DNA of 64,000 nucleotides from Phocoena phocoena (GCF_963924675.1 NC_089232.1:41146022-41210021); one strand, 5' to 3'; positions 22,956-35,745 are shown, counted from the first letter of the stretch. A program made the numbers and translations. The notes: generated by a model not told the origin, from the letters alone.

Positions 22956-24724
22956 TATAAGGAAAAGAAGATTTTGAGGAAAGCATGATAAGTTCAATTT
23001 GGAAGATAACGAATTCCTAACCCATTGTACGGTAGAACATTCAATTTGCATCTACTTAACCCCCAAACAGCTGGCCAGGTCAGTGAAAATTCAACCAGCT
23101 AGCATTCACTAACTAGGTACCGCCCCCCCAAAATACGGTTTTCCAACAATTTCCACATTTACACTCCATCCTGTAGATACCACCATCCAGCTTTCCCACA
23201 GTTAAGGTAAGAGCCCTCACACAAGCGGATGCATAGCTTTTACACTGAGTTTGGTGGGCTGCAGATACAATGTAAAGGATGATTGATGGACATTGATGGA
23301 TTTGATTCACTTGTGCAAACTTTTTAAAAAACTTATTCTTAAAAGGAATATGTCCTATTGTAACCCATGGTCATTTCTATCAAGGGGGCTACCATCTGCT
23401 TTTGCAGACTACAAAATTATTATTCATCAGAAAAGACACTGCTTCCCTGCCTTGTTTATCTCTGTATCACAGAGACATCCGTGTACTGTACATACACAAG
23501 TGCTCAACAATTTGTTGCAAGAATGAATTATTTTGAGCCTATAAATGTATATATTACACTTATTACACATAAAATCAAAACAGCTATGATCTCTACATTC
23601 CTTTACCTTTTTTAACAAATAAGAATTTGAAAACCATATACATGGTAGTTTTAGGTTTGTACAACAACTCTGAGAAATCTAAACATCCAGTTTAGCTTAG
23701 TAAAAGCCTGAAACGTCATAGCAAGAAGAAAGTTCCACCGAATACATTTATTTATGCTTGAGACCAATATTGTCCCACCAATAGCAGGCTCTATAAACTG
23801 ACCCAGTGCTCAAAGAGTCCCCAAATGCCTTATTTAAAACAATGGAGCAGACATTTAAGATGATATTCAGCTCTTAACTTGGCAATTCCCACTACTGATT
23901 TAAACCAGACCTTTAGTGTTATTTTTAACATAGGTTTTGGATTTAATTATCTTAAATGTCTAAAAGAATGCATACAATTCCCAAAGTGTTTATCTCTTTT
24001 ATGGTAAAATCTCTTCCCCTATCGCTAGAAATCTGTTTTAATTATTTAATCAGTTTGGCTGAAGCTCACAAAGCATTAAATTGTTAGTTGTTACTTAACA
24101 TTCCTTATAAATTGCATTTATTAATTTCTGGATAGAGACTTGTCCATTGCTACAGTAATTTAAATTAGTACCACATGGTTACAGACTGCTGCTGAATGAT
24201 GATTAAATCTTTGGGGCAAATTCAGTCTTTTAAGATATTTAAATGGCACTAGAGATAAGCTAACCAAATTTGGGTCCAAGAAGTTACAATTTATCAAAAA
24301 TGTAATAAACCATGGCCAGAATATTCATCGCAAGCAGCACATAATGTGGTCCATGAAATGACATTTTAGCATCTCTCTCACTGTGGTCACAGGGAAGTGC
24401 TGACGGTGCAGACACAGCAATGCTCCATTGATATTTAACAGTTCCCATCTACAAGGTACTTTGCAATATTGTGGCTTTTTATACACTCAAGTCCCCCTGA
24501 TACTCTATCAGTCATTTTGTTATTCAACACACTGACACATTCCTTTCTTGGTGCTTTAATTTCACGGGTGCAAACAATCAACATAGTACACGATCCTTTG
24601 AAATCTTAGCAACAGAAGGAGGAACTGTAGGACCTTGGTGGCCTTTCAGAATGACAAATCGCTAGGGGAAAGAGCTCTGTAGGGACTGACTCTAAACTAC
24701 TTAGGTACAGATGATGAGGGGGAA
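22956..24724. other. Repeat-poor AT-rich unique DNA
   Basis: Almost no recognisable repeat apart from an L2-like scrap at 23430-23525. 23930-24310 is AT-rich with many 'atttaa', 'taatt' and 'attaaat' words, a composition often seen in conserved developmental enhancers. This is inference only. Confidence 0.35.
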
Positions 24725-24850
24725 GCTCGGAAAATGTTAAGGGATCTCTCCCAGGTCACAAAGGTGGCGACAGGCTCTAGAACTCGGTTTCTTTATTTGC
24801 AATCCAAAACTGTTTCTTCAGTACCGACTACCACCACCGAGTCTATTCAG
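24725..24850 (-). repeat. MIR SINE fragment
   Basis: 'tctcccaggtcacaaaggtg' then 'gctctagaactcggtttc' and 'ctgtttcttcagtaccgact' match antisense MIR. Confidence 0.55.
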
Positions 24851-24942
24851 CTGATATGATCCTAGACCTTAAAATTTGCTCAGACCGTTGAAAGGACATG
24901 GTCATTTCTTCCCAGGGAACCAACAGAGGGAAATCAAGCGAT

Positions 24943-25174
24943 AAAAAACGAATCTGGGCTTCCCTGGTGGTGCAGTGGTTGAGAGTCCGCCTGCCGATGC
25001 AGGGGACATGGGTTCGTGCCCCGGTCCGGGAGGATCCCACATGCCGCGGAGCGGCTGGGCCCGTGAGCCATGGCCGCTGAGCCTGTGCCTCCGGAGCCTG
25101 TGCTCCGCAACGGGAGAGGCCACAACAGTGAGAGGCCCGCGTACCGCAAAAAAAAAAAAAAAAAAAAAGAATCT
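24943..25174 (+). mobile_element. CHR-type SINE, short form, with TSD
   Basis: The body is about 24955-25162 and the target-site duplication is 'aaaaacgaatct' versus 'aaaaaagaatct' (one mismatch, inside the A-tail overlap). A and B boxes are intact. The A tail is about 22 bases and uninterrupted, which suggests a young insertion. Confidence 0.95.
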
Positions 25175-27414
25175 TCCCATTGCTTCCAGGTACTTAATAA
25201 TAATAATAAAAAAAAGAGGGTGATAGGCAAGGGATAGAGGAGACCATAAGTGTCTCCTACTGGAAAGATGGACTCAAACACTCAGGTAGAATAACAAAAT
25301 CAACTCATAAAATAATAGATTCATCTTCCTGCAGCTAAAGATAAATATTAAATAATCCTAGGTGCTGCTGGATAAAAATTAATTTCTGTAAGGCAAATAG
25401 TGTAGTACGTATACGTGTTTCAATTTCTGTTTGGCAAGGTGCCTATTTTGAGCATCCTGCACAGACCTTTGAAGTACGGGGGCTGCTGTGATAATGCAGA
25501 TGCTGAAACAAGAATTGCTTCCTCCGGGCTCCCAAGCACTGTAGAAAGTCTGTTTTGGATCGTCAGTCTCCCAGTTAATTCCAGGTATTCGGTCTAAAAA
25601 CACAACATTTTTTAATGCATTAATGATACATTGTGGCCCTTCTGAATTGAACTGTGCCAGAAGATGGGAGTGACATTAACTTATTAGAGAAGGCACAAAG
25701 TGCTGAAACACTGCAATTTATGTTCCCCAAATTACAGTCAGGTGCAGTCGCCCGCATGGGGCCTGTTGAAACAGGATACAGTGAGAAAAGAAGTGCTTCA
25801 GATAGAGCCCTCTAATGATTAATTTACAATGGAAAGAAGGAGAAAGGGCAAATAATACACTGTATTCTAAATCATGAAACTATTATAGACGTCCCGCCTG
25901 CCTGCTCTTAGACCATCTGAGAGCTAAGCCGTTTTATCCTACAGCTCCGGTTGTTTTAACTGTGCTTATTTAATACCGGCATTTGACAAATCACATAAAA
26001 TGTTCCTGGGAAGCCAAACACAGTCAGGACCACTTCTGTAGAAACCTTCAGAAATGTTAAAGTCAAAACAACCACCAAAACAATTGCGACAACTGCAAAC
26101 TGAACTTTTTCAGAAGTTCCCTAAAAGCCATTTTTTAAAAACTCATGAACATTTATCCCTGGAAGAATCTTCTGGTAGGAGCATGGAGGTTAGAGGAAGG
26201 GATATTCTGGGCCAAGCAAACGCCACGAGGCATGGTGAGTTCTTGATGGCCATGGAGAGAAGAGGAAAGTCACTGGGGAATCAATGAATGGAGTCACCCT
26301 CAATTCCAAGTCTACTCAAGTTCTTTCTACAGAAGGTTTTAGCAGAACATTGGGTCGCGAAATGGAACCAAAGAGAGGGGTCCCTCACTGTGATAGTCTA
26401 CCAACACTCCATGCATCTTTCCAGAAGGGACATACAACCCAGCATACCGACCGAATTCTAACTTGCCTCACTGCATTCTGTCTCCTCTGAATACCTCCTG
26501 GAACTTCATCTGGTTTTCATTCCATGTTATATAAACCAGTATGAGCTGCTGGAAAATTGCCCTTGAGGTGGCTGTACTTCAGTACTGGGCAACATGACTC
26601 ATGAATATTTTTAACAGTCAAGGCCATATGTTCCTCTCCTCTACGAAGCATGGAGCCAAACAGAGCTTCTTAAATAACACACAGTGTGGCAACTACTGCC
26701 AGGCACACTGAGAAGAGGCTTACAGTTGGATTTGTTCCCACAATCAGAGATGGGAAAGGTCCCTGACTTGAAGAGAGTGTACCAGATGACATGAAGCTAA
26801 GAATATATCAGGAGAATAAAGGGTTTGTTTTTGTGTTCTGTCTTCATCTTTGTTTCTATGCTTGATTTATTTTACAAATCAGGTCAGTCTTCAAGTTAAG
26901 CCAAGCCCTCTTCCTCCCCTATACTTTTTCCTACCACACTGTCAGGATTCCAGGGTACCCAGGACGTGATGCCACAAACCCATCAACACCCAGAACTGTA
27001 GTTACGGAAAAGAAAACTTCCCTGTTTTCAAGATATGACAAAGTTTCAATGTACAAAGACACTCATGGACTGGGGAAAGTGGAAGCAATTTTTGAAGAAC
27101 AGCTTTTAGAGGGGATGAGGCTTTGTGTTAAGGGAGAGGAATGGAAGAGATGAGAATAAAAGAAACATAATTGCTTGAAAGAGGATGGAGGCTCTGAGAG
27201 GGACCAACATGCAAAAGGGGAAGGGGTACAGGAAAAAAAGAAACTGGGTTATTACCTGAGATTTTTTTCTTGACAGGCCCAGATTTCTACTTTCTAATGA
27301 CAATCTTGTAAATGTCCAACTTTGTTTCTGAATAGTGATCTACTTTAAATTATCCAGCTTGAGTTGACCAACTGAACTTATTTCTCAAACTTTCTGGGTA
27401 AGTTTAATACCCTG
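25175..27414. other. Mostly unique DNA; weak antisense L2 scrap near 26160-26290
   Basis: An (AAT)n/A-rich tract lies at 25195-25215. 25400-25600 is balanced in composition and repeat-free, and carries overlapping frames on both strands without a family match. Nothing else recognised. Confidence 0.4.
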
Positions 27415-27610
27415 ATATTTATTTAAGAGCCCAGCACTGTTTGGCACTATGTTAGGAATGAGAGATCTGGCTTTGAGCAGGGCTGACAGGGTCCCTGCCC
27501 TTCCAGATCTTATGTTACTTTACTAGCATTTGACAAGCATTATGGGAACAGTTGTGTGGGGTTAGGGAGGGTCCCCCAGAGGGAATAAGAGCTAAGGTGA
27601 GACTTTCATG
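27415..27610 (-). repeat. L2 LINE 3' end fragment
   Basis: 'agcactgtttggcactatgt', 'gctgacagggtccctgccct', 'ccagatcttatgttac' are the reversed L2 tail. Confidence 0.65.
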
Positions 27611-28477
27611 ATACAGAGAAACAACTCTGATCACCTTTATGAGTCTAATCTCACCATTTGTAAAGTTAGGAATCTCCTGCCTCCCACTGGCTTAGTGCAT
27701 CAGAAGGAGGCAACTAATGAGAACACGGTTACACGTGTGGGAATAAGCAAGAGTTTGTTGGAGGGAAGAAAATGTAGTGTGTCACCAATCCTGGGAGGCC
27801 AAGAAGATGCCAGTTGGGGGATTCAATGTTGACCCTGAGTTTCTAAAATGACACAGGAAAAATACAGAGCTGTGCTTTCTGGCCTCAAACTTCTGCCCCT
27901 GCCTGCCCTGCCAGCCCACCTACCCCATGCCCTCAGACTAAATGCCTTCAAAGTAAGCAGATACAAGTGGCAGTTAATAAATCTGATTTTCTCTTGTCCC
28001 TTGAGGAATCTGGCACTGTGCTCACCCTGCACCTTGCTCTGTCCGTTTCTATTGCCACATCACCATAAACGGCACTTGAGTACAAAACAAGGTCTGTCAG
28101 GAGTGAAAGAACTTCAAAAACAAATGCCACCAAACTCTTGATTTGACATTTGTAGTTCAGGGAAAGTCAACTGCCCAACTCTACATGGGTGTGTAAACTT
28201 ACTACAAAACATGTCTGGAATAGCAGGGGATTCCTCTGACCTCACACCTTCCGTAAGAGGTATTACTCTTTACTGTCTTTGACTGTATTCCCATGATGCA
28301 GAATACTTTGAAGTGTAAAAAATGCAATCATCCAACTGCTTAGGCAATCTCATACCAAATATCTATATGGCTAGAAAAAAATGAATATGTGCCCTTGTGT
28401 AGAAAATATCTGGGGTTGAATTATTCTCTTTTTGTTTAGATAGGTGGCTGTCTGTTATACATGGGTTTAATTATTTT
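27611..28477. other. Unique intergenic DNA, no gene seen
   Basis: Opposed frames at 27823-28032 (-) and 27848-28141 (+) overlap and lack support as genes. Confidence 0.4.
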
Positions 28478-29059
28478 CCCCATTTGCTTTTTTTTTTTAA
28501 CATCTTTATTGGAGTATAATTGCTTTACAATGGTGTATTAGTTTCTGCTTTATAACAAAGTGAATCAGTTATACATATACATATGTCCCCATATCTCTTC
28601 CCTCTTGCGTCTCCCTCCCTCCCACCCTCCCAATCCCACCCCTCTAGGTGGTCACAAACCACCGAGCTGATCTGATCTCCCTGTGCTATCATCTCACACC
28701 AGTCAGAATGGCCATCATCAAATAATCTAGAAACAATAAATGCTGGAGAGGGTGTGGAGAAAAGGGAACACTCTTGCACTGTTAATGGGAATGTAAATTG
28801 ATACAGCCACTATGGAGAACAGTATGGAGGTTCCTTAAAAAACTAAAAATAGAACTACCGTACGAGCCAGCAATCCCACTACTGGGCATATACCCCGAGC
28901 AAACCATAATTCAAAAAGAGTCACGTACCAATATGTTCATTGCAGCTCTACTGACAATAGCCAGGACGTGGAAGCAACCTAAGTGTCCATCAACAGATGA
29001 ATGGATAAAGAAGATGTGGCACATATATACAATGGAATATTACTCACCCATTTGCTTTT
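28478..29059. mobile_element. Twin-primed, 5'-inverted LINE-1 insertion with 13-bp TSD
   Basis: A perfect target-site duplication 'cccatttgctttt' flanks the insertion (28478-28490 and 29047-29059). 28491-28689 is L1 3'UTR on the minus strand: poly-A as T-run, then 'aacatctttattggagtata'. It nearly matches the L1 at 62425. At 28690-29046 the element flips to the plus strand and encodes the L1 ORF2 C-terminus. This is the hallmark of twin priming during target-primed reverse transcription. Confidence 0.93.
28690..29046 (+). pseudogene. L1 ORF2 C-terminal fragment (inverted part)
   Basis: One open frame from about 28798 runs through the insertion and reads [19 protein letters not shown] and C-P-S-T-D-E-W-I, the standard L1 ORF2 tail. 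Just upstream the cysteine motif region is out of frame or mutated ('taatctag' gives a stop). Past 29047 the frame continues into flanking DNA and means nothing. It is a dead fragment, but open over about 83 codons, so fairly young. Confidence 0.9.
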
Positions 29060-31090
29060 ATATGCACTTTCACTCCTGTGGTGGCAGGGTTTTATTATTA
29101 TTTTTAATCCCAGAAAAAAAGGAAAAGATTCAATACGGAAAAAGGACAAATACAGTAAAATCTGCTATAATGATTGTTCAGTGGGAACCGTCGTCATTGA
29201 AGGGTAGGGTTGCACACCTACTCATTCTTTTGTGATGATCACGTTTTTACTGTTTCAAATTTAATACTTTTTCTAATATATTATGTTACCTCCCATGTAT
29301 TTAAGCTGTACTTAAAAGCATGCTAAGAACTGGTAATTCTTTAATGGTTGTTCACTTACAAGCAATTGTGGGTCATTACACAATCATTTAAAGGGCATTA
29401 ATGAGAACCATTTAATGGTTTTAGTAGAATATCATTGTAAGGGACAGGGGAAAAGTTACTGGCTGTAAATTTTTATGACCATTTCTTACAAAACATATTA
29501 CTTTAAAGATTTATGTATGTAACAGTGAGTACAATAAAAGCCATGCTAAAAATAATTTGAAATCAAAGTAATGCATAGATATAAGTCTTTGCTCTGCTGC
29601 AATTGGGTGGGCCCCATTTCTTTTTTAATCTTCCTTTTCTCCTTCCTCCCTCCCTCCCTCCCTCCCTTCCTTCCTTCCTCCCTCCCTTCCTCCCTTCCTT
29701 CCTCCCTTTCTTCTCTGCCTTCTGCCCTGCTTCCTACCCTTCTTCAACACTTCCATTTTGTTTCTTAAAAGACATTTTTAGTACCATTAAAGATTTTATT
29801 TTTAATGAAAACCATTAGAGATTGAATTCTTAACCAATATGATTTTTAGTTGCTGGGGGTGGAGAACAGAGGGATAACTACAACAGAACAACATGGCACA
29901 GAAATGCCCCAAATGTCATGAATCTTTGTTTACAGATCTTTCCCCCATCTATCATCATTTTAAACTATTTCCTCTTATATATACTATAGGACTAAAATAG
30001 AAAATCCAATACTTTCTAGGACATCACTCCCTAAGGTAGGACAGGTGACTAAAAAGGAAGAGGAACTAGTCCTGGTAGTATACTCATAGAGATCTTTAAA
30101 ATACATACAAAAAGGGGCCTCACAGGTACCCAGAGGAGACCCAGCATCCTGCTCCAAGCAGCTCACCTCTTGAAAAAGAAATGGGTATTTGAGAAGCTCA
30201 CTCTACTGGGGGAGTAACCTTATTAAAGTGCTTTAATAACACAACAGTCATTGCATTATGCCTGGTTTTGTCCACTTGTGATTCTCGTGGAATACATAAT
30301 GAATAAGACAATGCCTCCTTCCCAGGATCCTTGCAGAAGCAGGAGGATATTTCTAATTAAAAAGGCAGAGTTAGCGCCGCACACGAAATGAACAGAACCG
30401 TATCTCTAGAAATGCCGAGATTTTGCTGTTTGCATTAAGTAACGCTTGTATTTCTCTCTGAATCCAGCCCAATACCCATTACCAATATGATGAAGATTTA
30501 AGATAACTTGGTGAAAAGATGGTGAATTACAACTTTTAATTAAAATGTAGAAAATGGTTCCTTTAAAATAAACATGATAACACTTTCATGATCATTAATT
30601 TTTTATGGAGAGAACAACAAAAGCAACCTGAATATTTTAGAATGCGACATTAGAAAGTCAGGCAAAGGGGATTTTTAGAAAGTTATGCATATCCCAGAGA
30701 GAAGACTGTGCAGTTGCTACTCTCCATTTCTAGTCCCCTTGGAAACCCCAGTCGAATGCAACTGACACATCTGGATTCACAAGGATTTCTTTACTTGACC
30801 TATTCAGGTAAAGCAAGTGATGACGAGGATGGAAAGAGGGTAAGGCAAGCACTGAGGCTTACACAGTTATTTACTCCAAAGAGCAGTTCAGTGAATATAA
30901 CAGGGAGGAGTAGAGCTGATTTCCCTATGTAACCTATATATCTTGATATAAAAAACAAATTTTTAAAATAAATCTAACGTAGAGTTGAAATGTTACTGGT
31001 GCCACATTCTAGATTGAAGGAAGAAATATATTGAAAGATTGGCGAGTTTGTGTGCTGTGGTCCCTCTACCGCATTCGTTCATATTGATGC
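29060..31090. other. Mostly unique DNA with a pyrimidine tract
   Basis: 29636-29712 is a (CCTT/CCCT)n-like pyrimidine tract on the plus strand. 30340-30680 is repeat-free and contains clustered TAAT/ATTA words, a possible conserved noncoding element. No gene seen. Confidence 0.4.
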
Positions 31091-31325
31091 AAACCTAGCT
31101 TCACACCTCCTTCTGACATTAGCTCCAACTCTTCTCCTAAAGAAATGTTCTACTACTATTAGGTCTTCTCCAGCTCAGTGTGTGTGCGGTCTTCTCTCCA
31201 TCACATGATTCATGCTGATTCCTACCAGGAATCACCCTGACTTCTCTCTGCCCATGTGTTCTCTATCTTGATTAGTTCAAGTCCACCTCCTCCATGAAGC
31301 CTTCCCTGACTGCTGTAGCCTAAGG
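31090..31325 (+). repeat. L2 LINE fragment
   Basis: 'agtccacctcctccatgaag' followed by 'ccttccctgactgctgtag' is the conserved L2 stretch 'ctcctccaggaagccttccc' in diverged form. Confidence 0.7.
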
Positions 31326-31435
31326 TCTGGCCTCAAAAACCTAAATCTACCACCAAATGCTTAGGTCAACTATAGTGAGAGTCATGGGGAAGACAGAGCT
31401 GTTCACCCGCTGGTAGGGCGGGTACTCTTTTGGGT

Positions 31436-31550
31436 CAGTTGGCTTCTTTGTCTGTAAAATAAGGAAATAATTTCTGCCTGAGAAGGCTATTGTGATAATT
31501 ACATGGAAAACACGTTAAAAAGCATCTAGAACAAAGCAGCTTCATATAAA
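31436..31550 (+). repeat. MIR SINE fragment
   Basis: 'tggcttctttgtctgtaaaa', 'taaggaaataatttctgcc', 'gctattgtgataattacatg' follow the MIR core. Confidence 0.6.
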
Positions 31551-31689
31551 TGTTAGTTCTTTTTTCTCTCTTTCCCTCCCTTTCAAATTTAGAGACATAT
31601 GTGTCTAAGGCATTCACATATAGTAATTTGTTATATTTACTTTCTTGTACCTTTAAAACTTTTGTTTTGTTTTGTGGGCCTTCATTCTC

Positions 31690-31815
31690 TATCATCTTGC
31701 CCCATTAGTCTATGATCCCTCAAAGGAAGGGACCCTTATTTATGTATCATCATATTCCCTGCCTCATGTAGTATAGTTCTATATACAAAGTTAGGATCAA
31801 TAAATAGTTATTAGA
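31690..31815 (+). repeat. L2 LINE 3' end
   Basis: 'tgatccctcaaaggaaggga', 'ttccctgcctcatgtagtat' and 'gatcaataaatagttatt' follow the L2 3' end. Confidence 0.6.
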
Positions 31816-32370
31816 AGAGGAGGTATTAGCCACTTTCTCTAATGTTTGGGAAAACTTTAATTTACATAAAAATAAAAGCCCCAAATTAGCAACACTGTTT
31901 TAGATCCCCTAGTTCACTATATATGACTGAATTTACACACAATGGGAAGGGAGCATCAAACAGTCCGATTTCATGTTCTGTCCTGTCACCTAAGCTGGAT
32001 AGCTCCATGTAGTAAAAGGTGGTACTAATGAAGTACAATTGTGCATTTAATTCCCAGTGTGGGTATGTTTAATTTACAGATAGAACTTTTCTATGCCTAG
32101 GGAATATATCTTTGTACTTCTAGGCAAGTGTTAAAACATAATGCTACTAGCCTCAAGGTGGTCTTGGGAAATGAGCAGTGAGGACCAACACAAACAAGGA
32201 AAACTTCAACTTGTCTTACACGCTATTGATGGAAGGATGGCCTTGTGTTCTTGGTAGTCAGCGGACACTACATTCTAGCATTCAGCACTTAATTCATAAG
32301 CTTCTTCCACTGGTGAAATGGGGTGTGGTCCACAAAGGCAGCAGAGCAGAGCTGCTCTAAGTTTGGCCTC
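31816..32370. other. Unique intergenic DNA, no gene seen
   Basis: No repeat or coding signal recognised. Confidence 0.4.
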
Positions 32371-32515
32371 TAGGTGCCAGATGGCCTGGCTGCCCGGTGA
32401 CCTAGAGTCAAGTTACATCACCACCCTCTGCCTCCATTTCCTGACTGGTAAAATCGAGAGGAGTTCCTGCCTCGTGGCACTGTCCCCAGGCACAGAGAGG
32501 TTAACAGATGGAAAG
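32371..32515 (+). repeat. MIR SINE fragment
   Basis: 'cctccatttcctgactggta' then 'aaatcgagaggagttcctgc' and 'gtggcactgtccccaggcac' match the MIR core with changes. Confidence 0.5.
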
Positions 32516-35039
32516 CCGTTACAGCGGGGCCTGGTACAGAGTGAGGGCCAGGCAAGGGTTAAGTGTGAAGCTGCAGGATCTGAAACGCTCAAAATGACTC
32601 TGCAGTAGCGCTCGTTTCTTCTCTTCAACTCTCTCCTCCTTCATAAGGAGCAGCAGGTAGTGGAATCCTAAAACTCGTAACAGGGGCATTCCTCCCTCTC
32701 AGTGGTGGAGTAACAGAAGAGCAGCAGAAGAGACACCCCAAGTCCTTTCCGCAATCACTCTTACACTTTTAACAGCCAATCAGCATTCCCGTTTCTGAGA
32801 CGCCCTGTGTTCTGAGGCTCTCGGAGCTGATGCCCTTAAGAGGCATGCCTGGATTTAGAAAGTGCCATAATAAAAACAAAACCAGAGATGACAAATAAAG
32901 AAAAACCTTCCCAAAGGGTGAGGAAACTTGATGAGATCAAGGAGAAAAGGGGGCCACACCACTGAAATAGCTTCATCCCGGAGATCACCACAAAGCAGGA
33001 GCCGTTAAATGCAGTGTGAGTTCCAAATGGACAATTTCTAACAAAGTTGAGCTCTTAGAATCAAAACAAACTGTTGGGGGTGCCTTCAGACATTAGACGT
33101 CTGACTGGCAGTGGGGAAAGTAATGACTTTGCGAATTATGCTGGGAGGCTGCTACATCCTGAAAAGATATGCAGTGTTATGCGTCATCTGATTTTGATGC
33201 AATTTCTAGAAAGAGAAAGGTAAGTTAAAAATAGAAATTCCACTTTAACACCTGTTTACTCTTGCTTTTGTCTGGGGTCCAAAAAACGACAACGTGTTCT
33301 TTCCATTCACGGCAGCAGCATTATTTTTACATAAAATGTGAGACCACGTGCACTGCCAAAGCACCCCTGCAAGAAGGTAAGCCCACTCTTCCCATCTATC
33401 ACACACCCTTCAGACTTTTCTTACTTAAGGGCTTGTCATTTCAGTGGGGAGGAAGAGCCACCAATACCAGCCACGTGGAGTTTTATTCCTTCATGCTGTT
33501 TGTGATAAACTTCAGGGGACATATTTAACCTTCAATGAAAAAGAAAATTTCTGGGGCCACCCCAGCCGCAGGATAATATCACCGCTCTTACAGCAGCACT
33601 GAGCTTTAAGACACCACCAAACAGTCCAGGCATGGGATGGGCCAGTATTCATCATTCCTGTGGGAGGGGGGAATTCTACAAACTAGTAAGCCACTTGGTG
33701 TTAATCTACAGCTCACACCCATGCTGTCATTATTATGTTGCTGTTGTTATGGTTATTATTGCTCTTTGTCTTCTTAGGGACAGTTTCCTCTGGAAAGGCA
33801 GAACCGTTCACCTTCTGGCAGGGTAGTCATTCTTTTGGATCACAGGGTATCATTTTGCCAGCTTCTCGGAGTTGCTAAATTTCTGAGAACACCGTGGCAG
33901 TTTGGGCTTCGTGCCTGGAGGCGGTGCAGCTGGGGATCGGCTCTAGGTGCTCCCCTCACCCCTCTTCCCCTGTCCCTTTGGCCTCATTCCCTACAACCTG
34001 GATAAAGAAGCAAAGTTGCCAGAACTAAGCTTTGTTCTCAAATTCACCTCAACCATTGCTTCTGAGGACCTAATAGGACCCAAGTCTGTGCTTGGGACTG
34101 CTGGAGGTAAGAGATTCCAAGTTTTAAAAGTTATGTTTGAGACGCATTAAATTCACACACACACACACTCCCCATCAGACCTTAAAGAGCATGGGGTAGA
34201 AATGTCCTCAAGCTCTCCTGTCCCTAGAAATGGGTTAGAACATCCCTAGCAAAGCCCTAGGGAAAGTGCATTTGCTGGGACATTAACCAAGATATTTGGA
34301 GATCTCTCTTTTCTGCTGGAAGTAGGAGAGCAGAGACAATGTTAACTGCAAGAAAATGAGCAAAGAAGTGGGTTTTAACTGTCATGCTCTAACAGGGCCG
34401 GAGAGGGAGATTACAAGGGAAGCACACAGGCAAATGCAGAAGGCCGTGTCCTGCCTACCCAGGGAGATGAGCATCGTAGGATTTGCTGCAGAGGCCCACG
34501 GCCAGCACAATCTATTAAATAGCTCAAGTTAGTCAATGTGGAAGAAATTTTTAGACACACATGCCCAACCATATGTGCACGGCCAAGATTTAAAATAGAA
34601 AAGTGAGAGACTGTTGGATGACTGAGGATTTTTCCCTTGCCAGGAAGTCCTCCTTAAGGATTTCATAGCTTGCAAAAGAGAACTGCTTGCCAGACAAGCC
34701 AAGAAAAAGACACAGAAGATTGGGACCTGCTTCCTTAATGATGAAATGTCACAACGCAAAGAAAAGAGGCAGGCGTGATTAAGATGGCTTTGCAGAAACA
34801 AGAGAGATTTCTCGACATCTCCTCCCTCAACTGCTTTAATTCCTCACACCTCCAGGCTGGAGGCACACACACAATGGGACCTTTTGGGCAATTGCACTGG
34901 GCAATAAGGGAACCCCTCTGTCATAGAAATTCTTTGTTCCAATGAAAAATTACCCTGTATGGCCCCAATTCACAAGGGGCAAATTCCCTGTTTGTCAAGT
35001 TCTTAGAAGATCAAAGAGCTATTCCACTGGGTTTCAGTA
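32516..35039. other. Unique intergenic DNA, no gene seen
   Basis: Repeat-poor. A small (CA)n lies at 34154-34167. Short frames only, including 33262-33528 (+), which has no family resemblance. A short segment at 33799-33842 resembles 31394-31437 (see findings). Confidence 0.4.
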
Positions 35040-35062
35040 TGTGTGTGTGTGTGTGTGTGTGC
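35040..35062. repeat. (TG)n microsatellite
   Basis: About eleven TG units ending 'gcgtcatg'. Confidence 0.95.
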
Positions 35063-35584
35063 GTCATGTATGTGGAATGAGATGAAAAAATAAGATGGAT
35101 CCCATTAGCCATAAGAGAACCAGCCTTATGAATTTTCAGTCACACCAAGTGGATGTTTTTTAAGTGACATTGTATCATTGAACACCCATCTCAGCAAGTC
35201 TGTGCCTCAGTTCCTCTCTCTGCCTCCCCTCCAGCCTCTTTTCCTTCCCTTCTTCTGGGCCCCCAGGAAAGAACACAGGTGGCACACCCTTCCACAGCAT
35301 GGTATAAGAAACACTGATAGATCCCACGATGGCCAATGTTTTGTTATGTCATCACTCAATACCTGGATGGGGTACAGCATAAAAATAAAGCTCGTCTCGT
35401 ACACTTTCGAAGCTTCGCCACTTCAGGGCTCTGACTCTTGAGTCATTTACTGTAATTTATGTGTTTCAGAAGAATTGCAATCATATCTTCTAGAGGTTCC
35501 AGATCCCAGGAAGCTTCCTCCTAAACTGTACCATCAATTTTCAATTTACTTAGATTTCTATAATTTTATGACTGGAGGGGGCTT

Positions 35585-35745
35585 CAGAATTGATTTAATC
35601 AAATTCTGTCATTTCACAGAAGAGAAAGGTGAGGTCCTGAAATGTTAAGTGAACTGTTATAGTACAAAGCTACTTGGTAGGTAAGTCAGTGTGAGTTTTG
35701 TGGTCCTTCTGGTCTAGGCTTCTTAATACCACACTGAACTTCAGT
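35585..35745 (-). repeat. MIR SINE fragment
   Basis: 'catttcacagaagagaaagg', 'gtcctgaaatgttaagtgaa' and 'ttcttaataccacactgaac' resemble antisense MIR. Confidence 0.5.

Noticed and set aside
29636..29712. Open frames rich in P, S, L over the CCTT tract
   Set aside because: Translation of a simple pyrimidine repeat.
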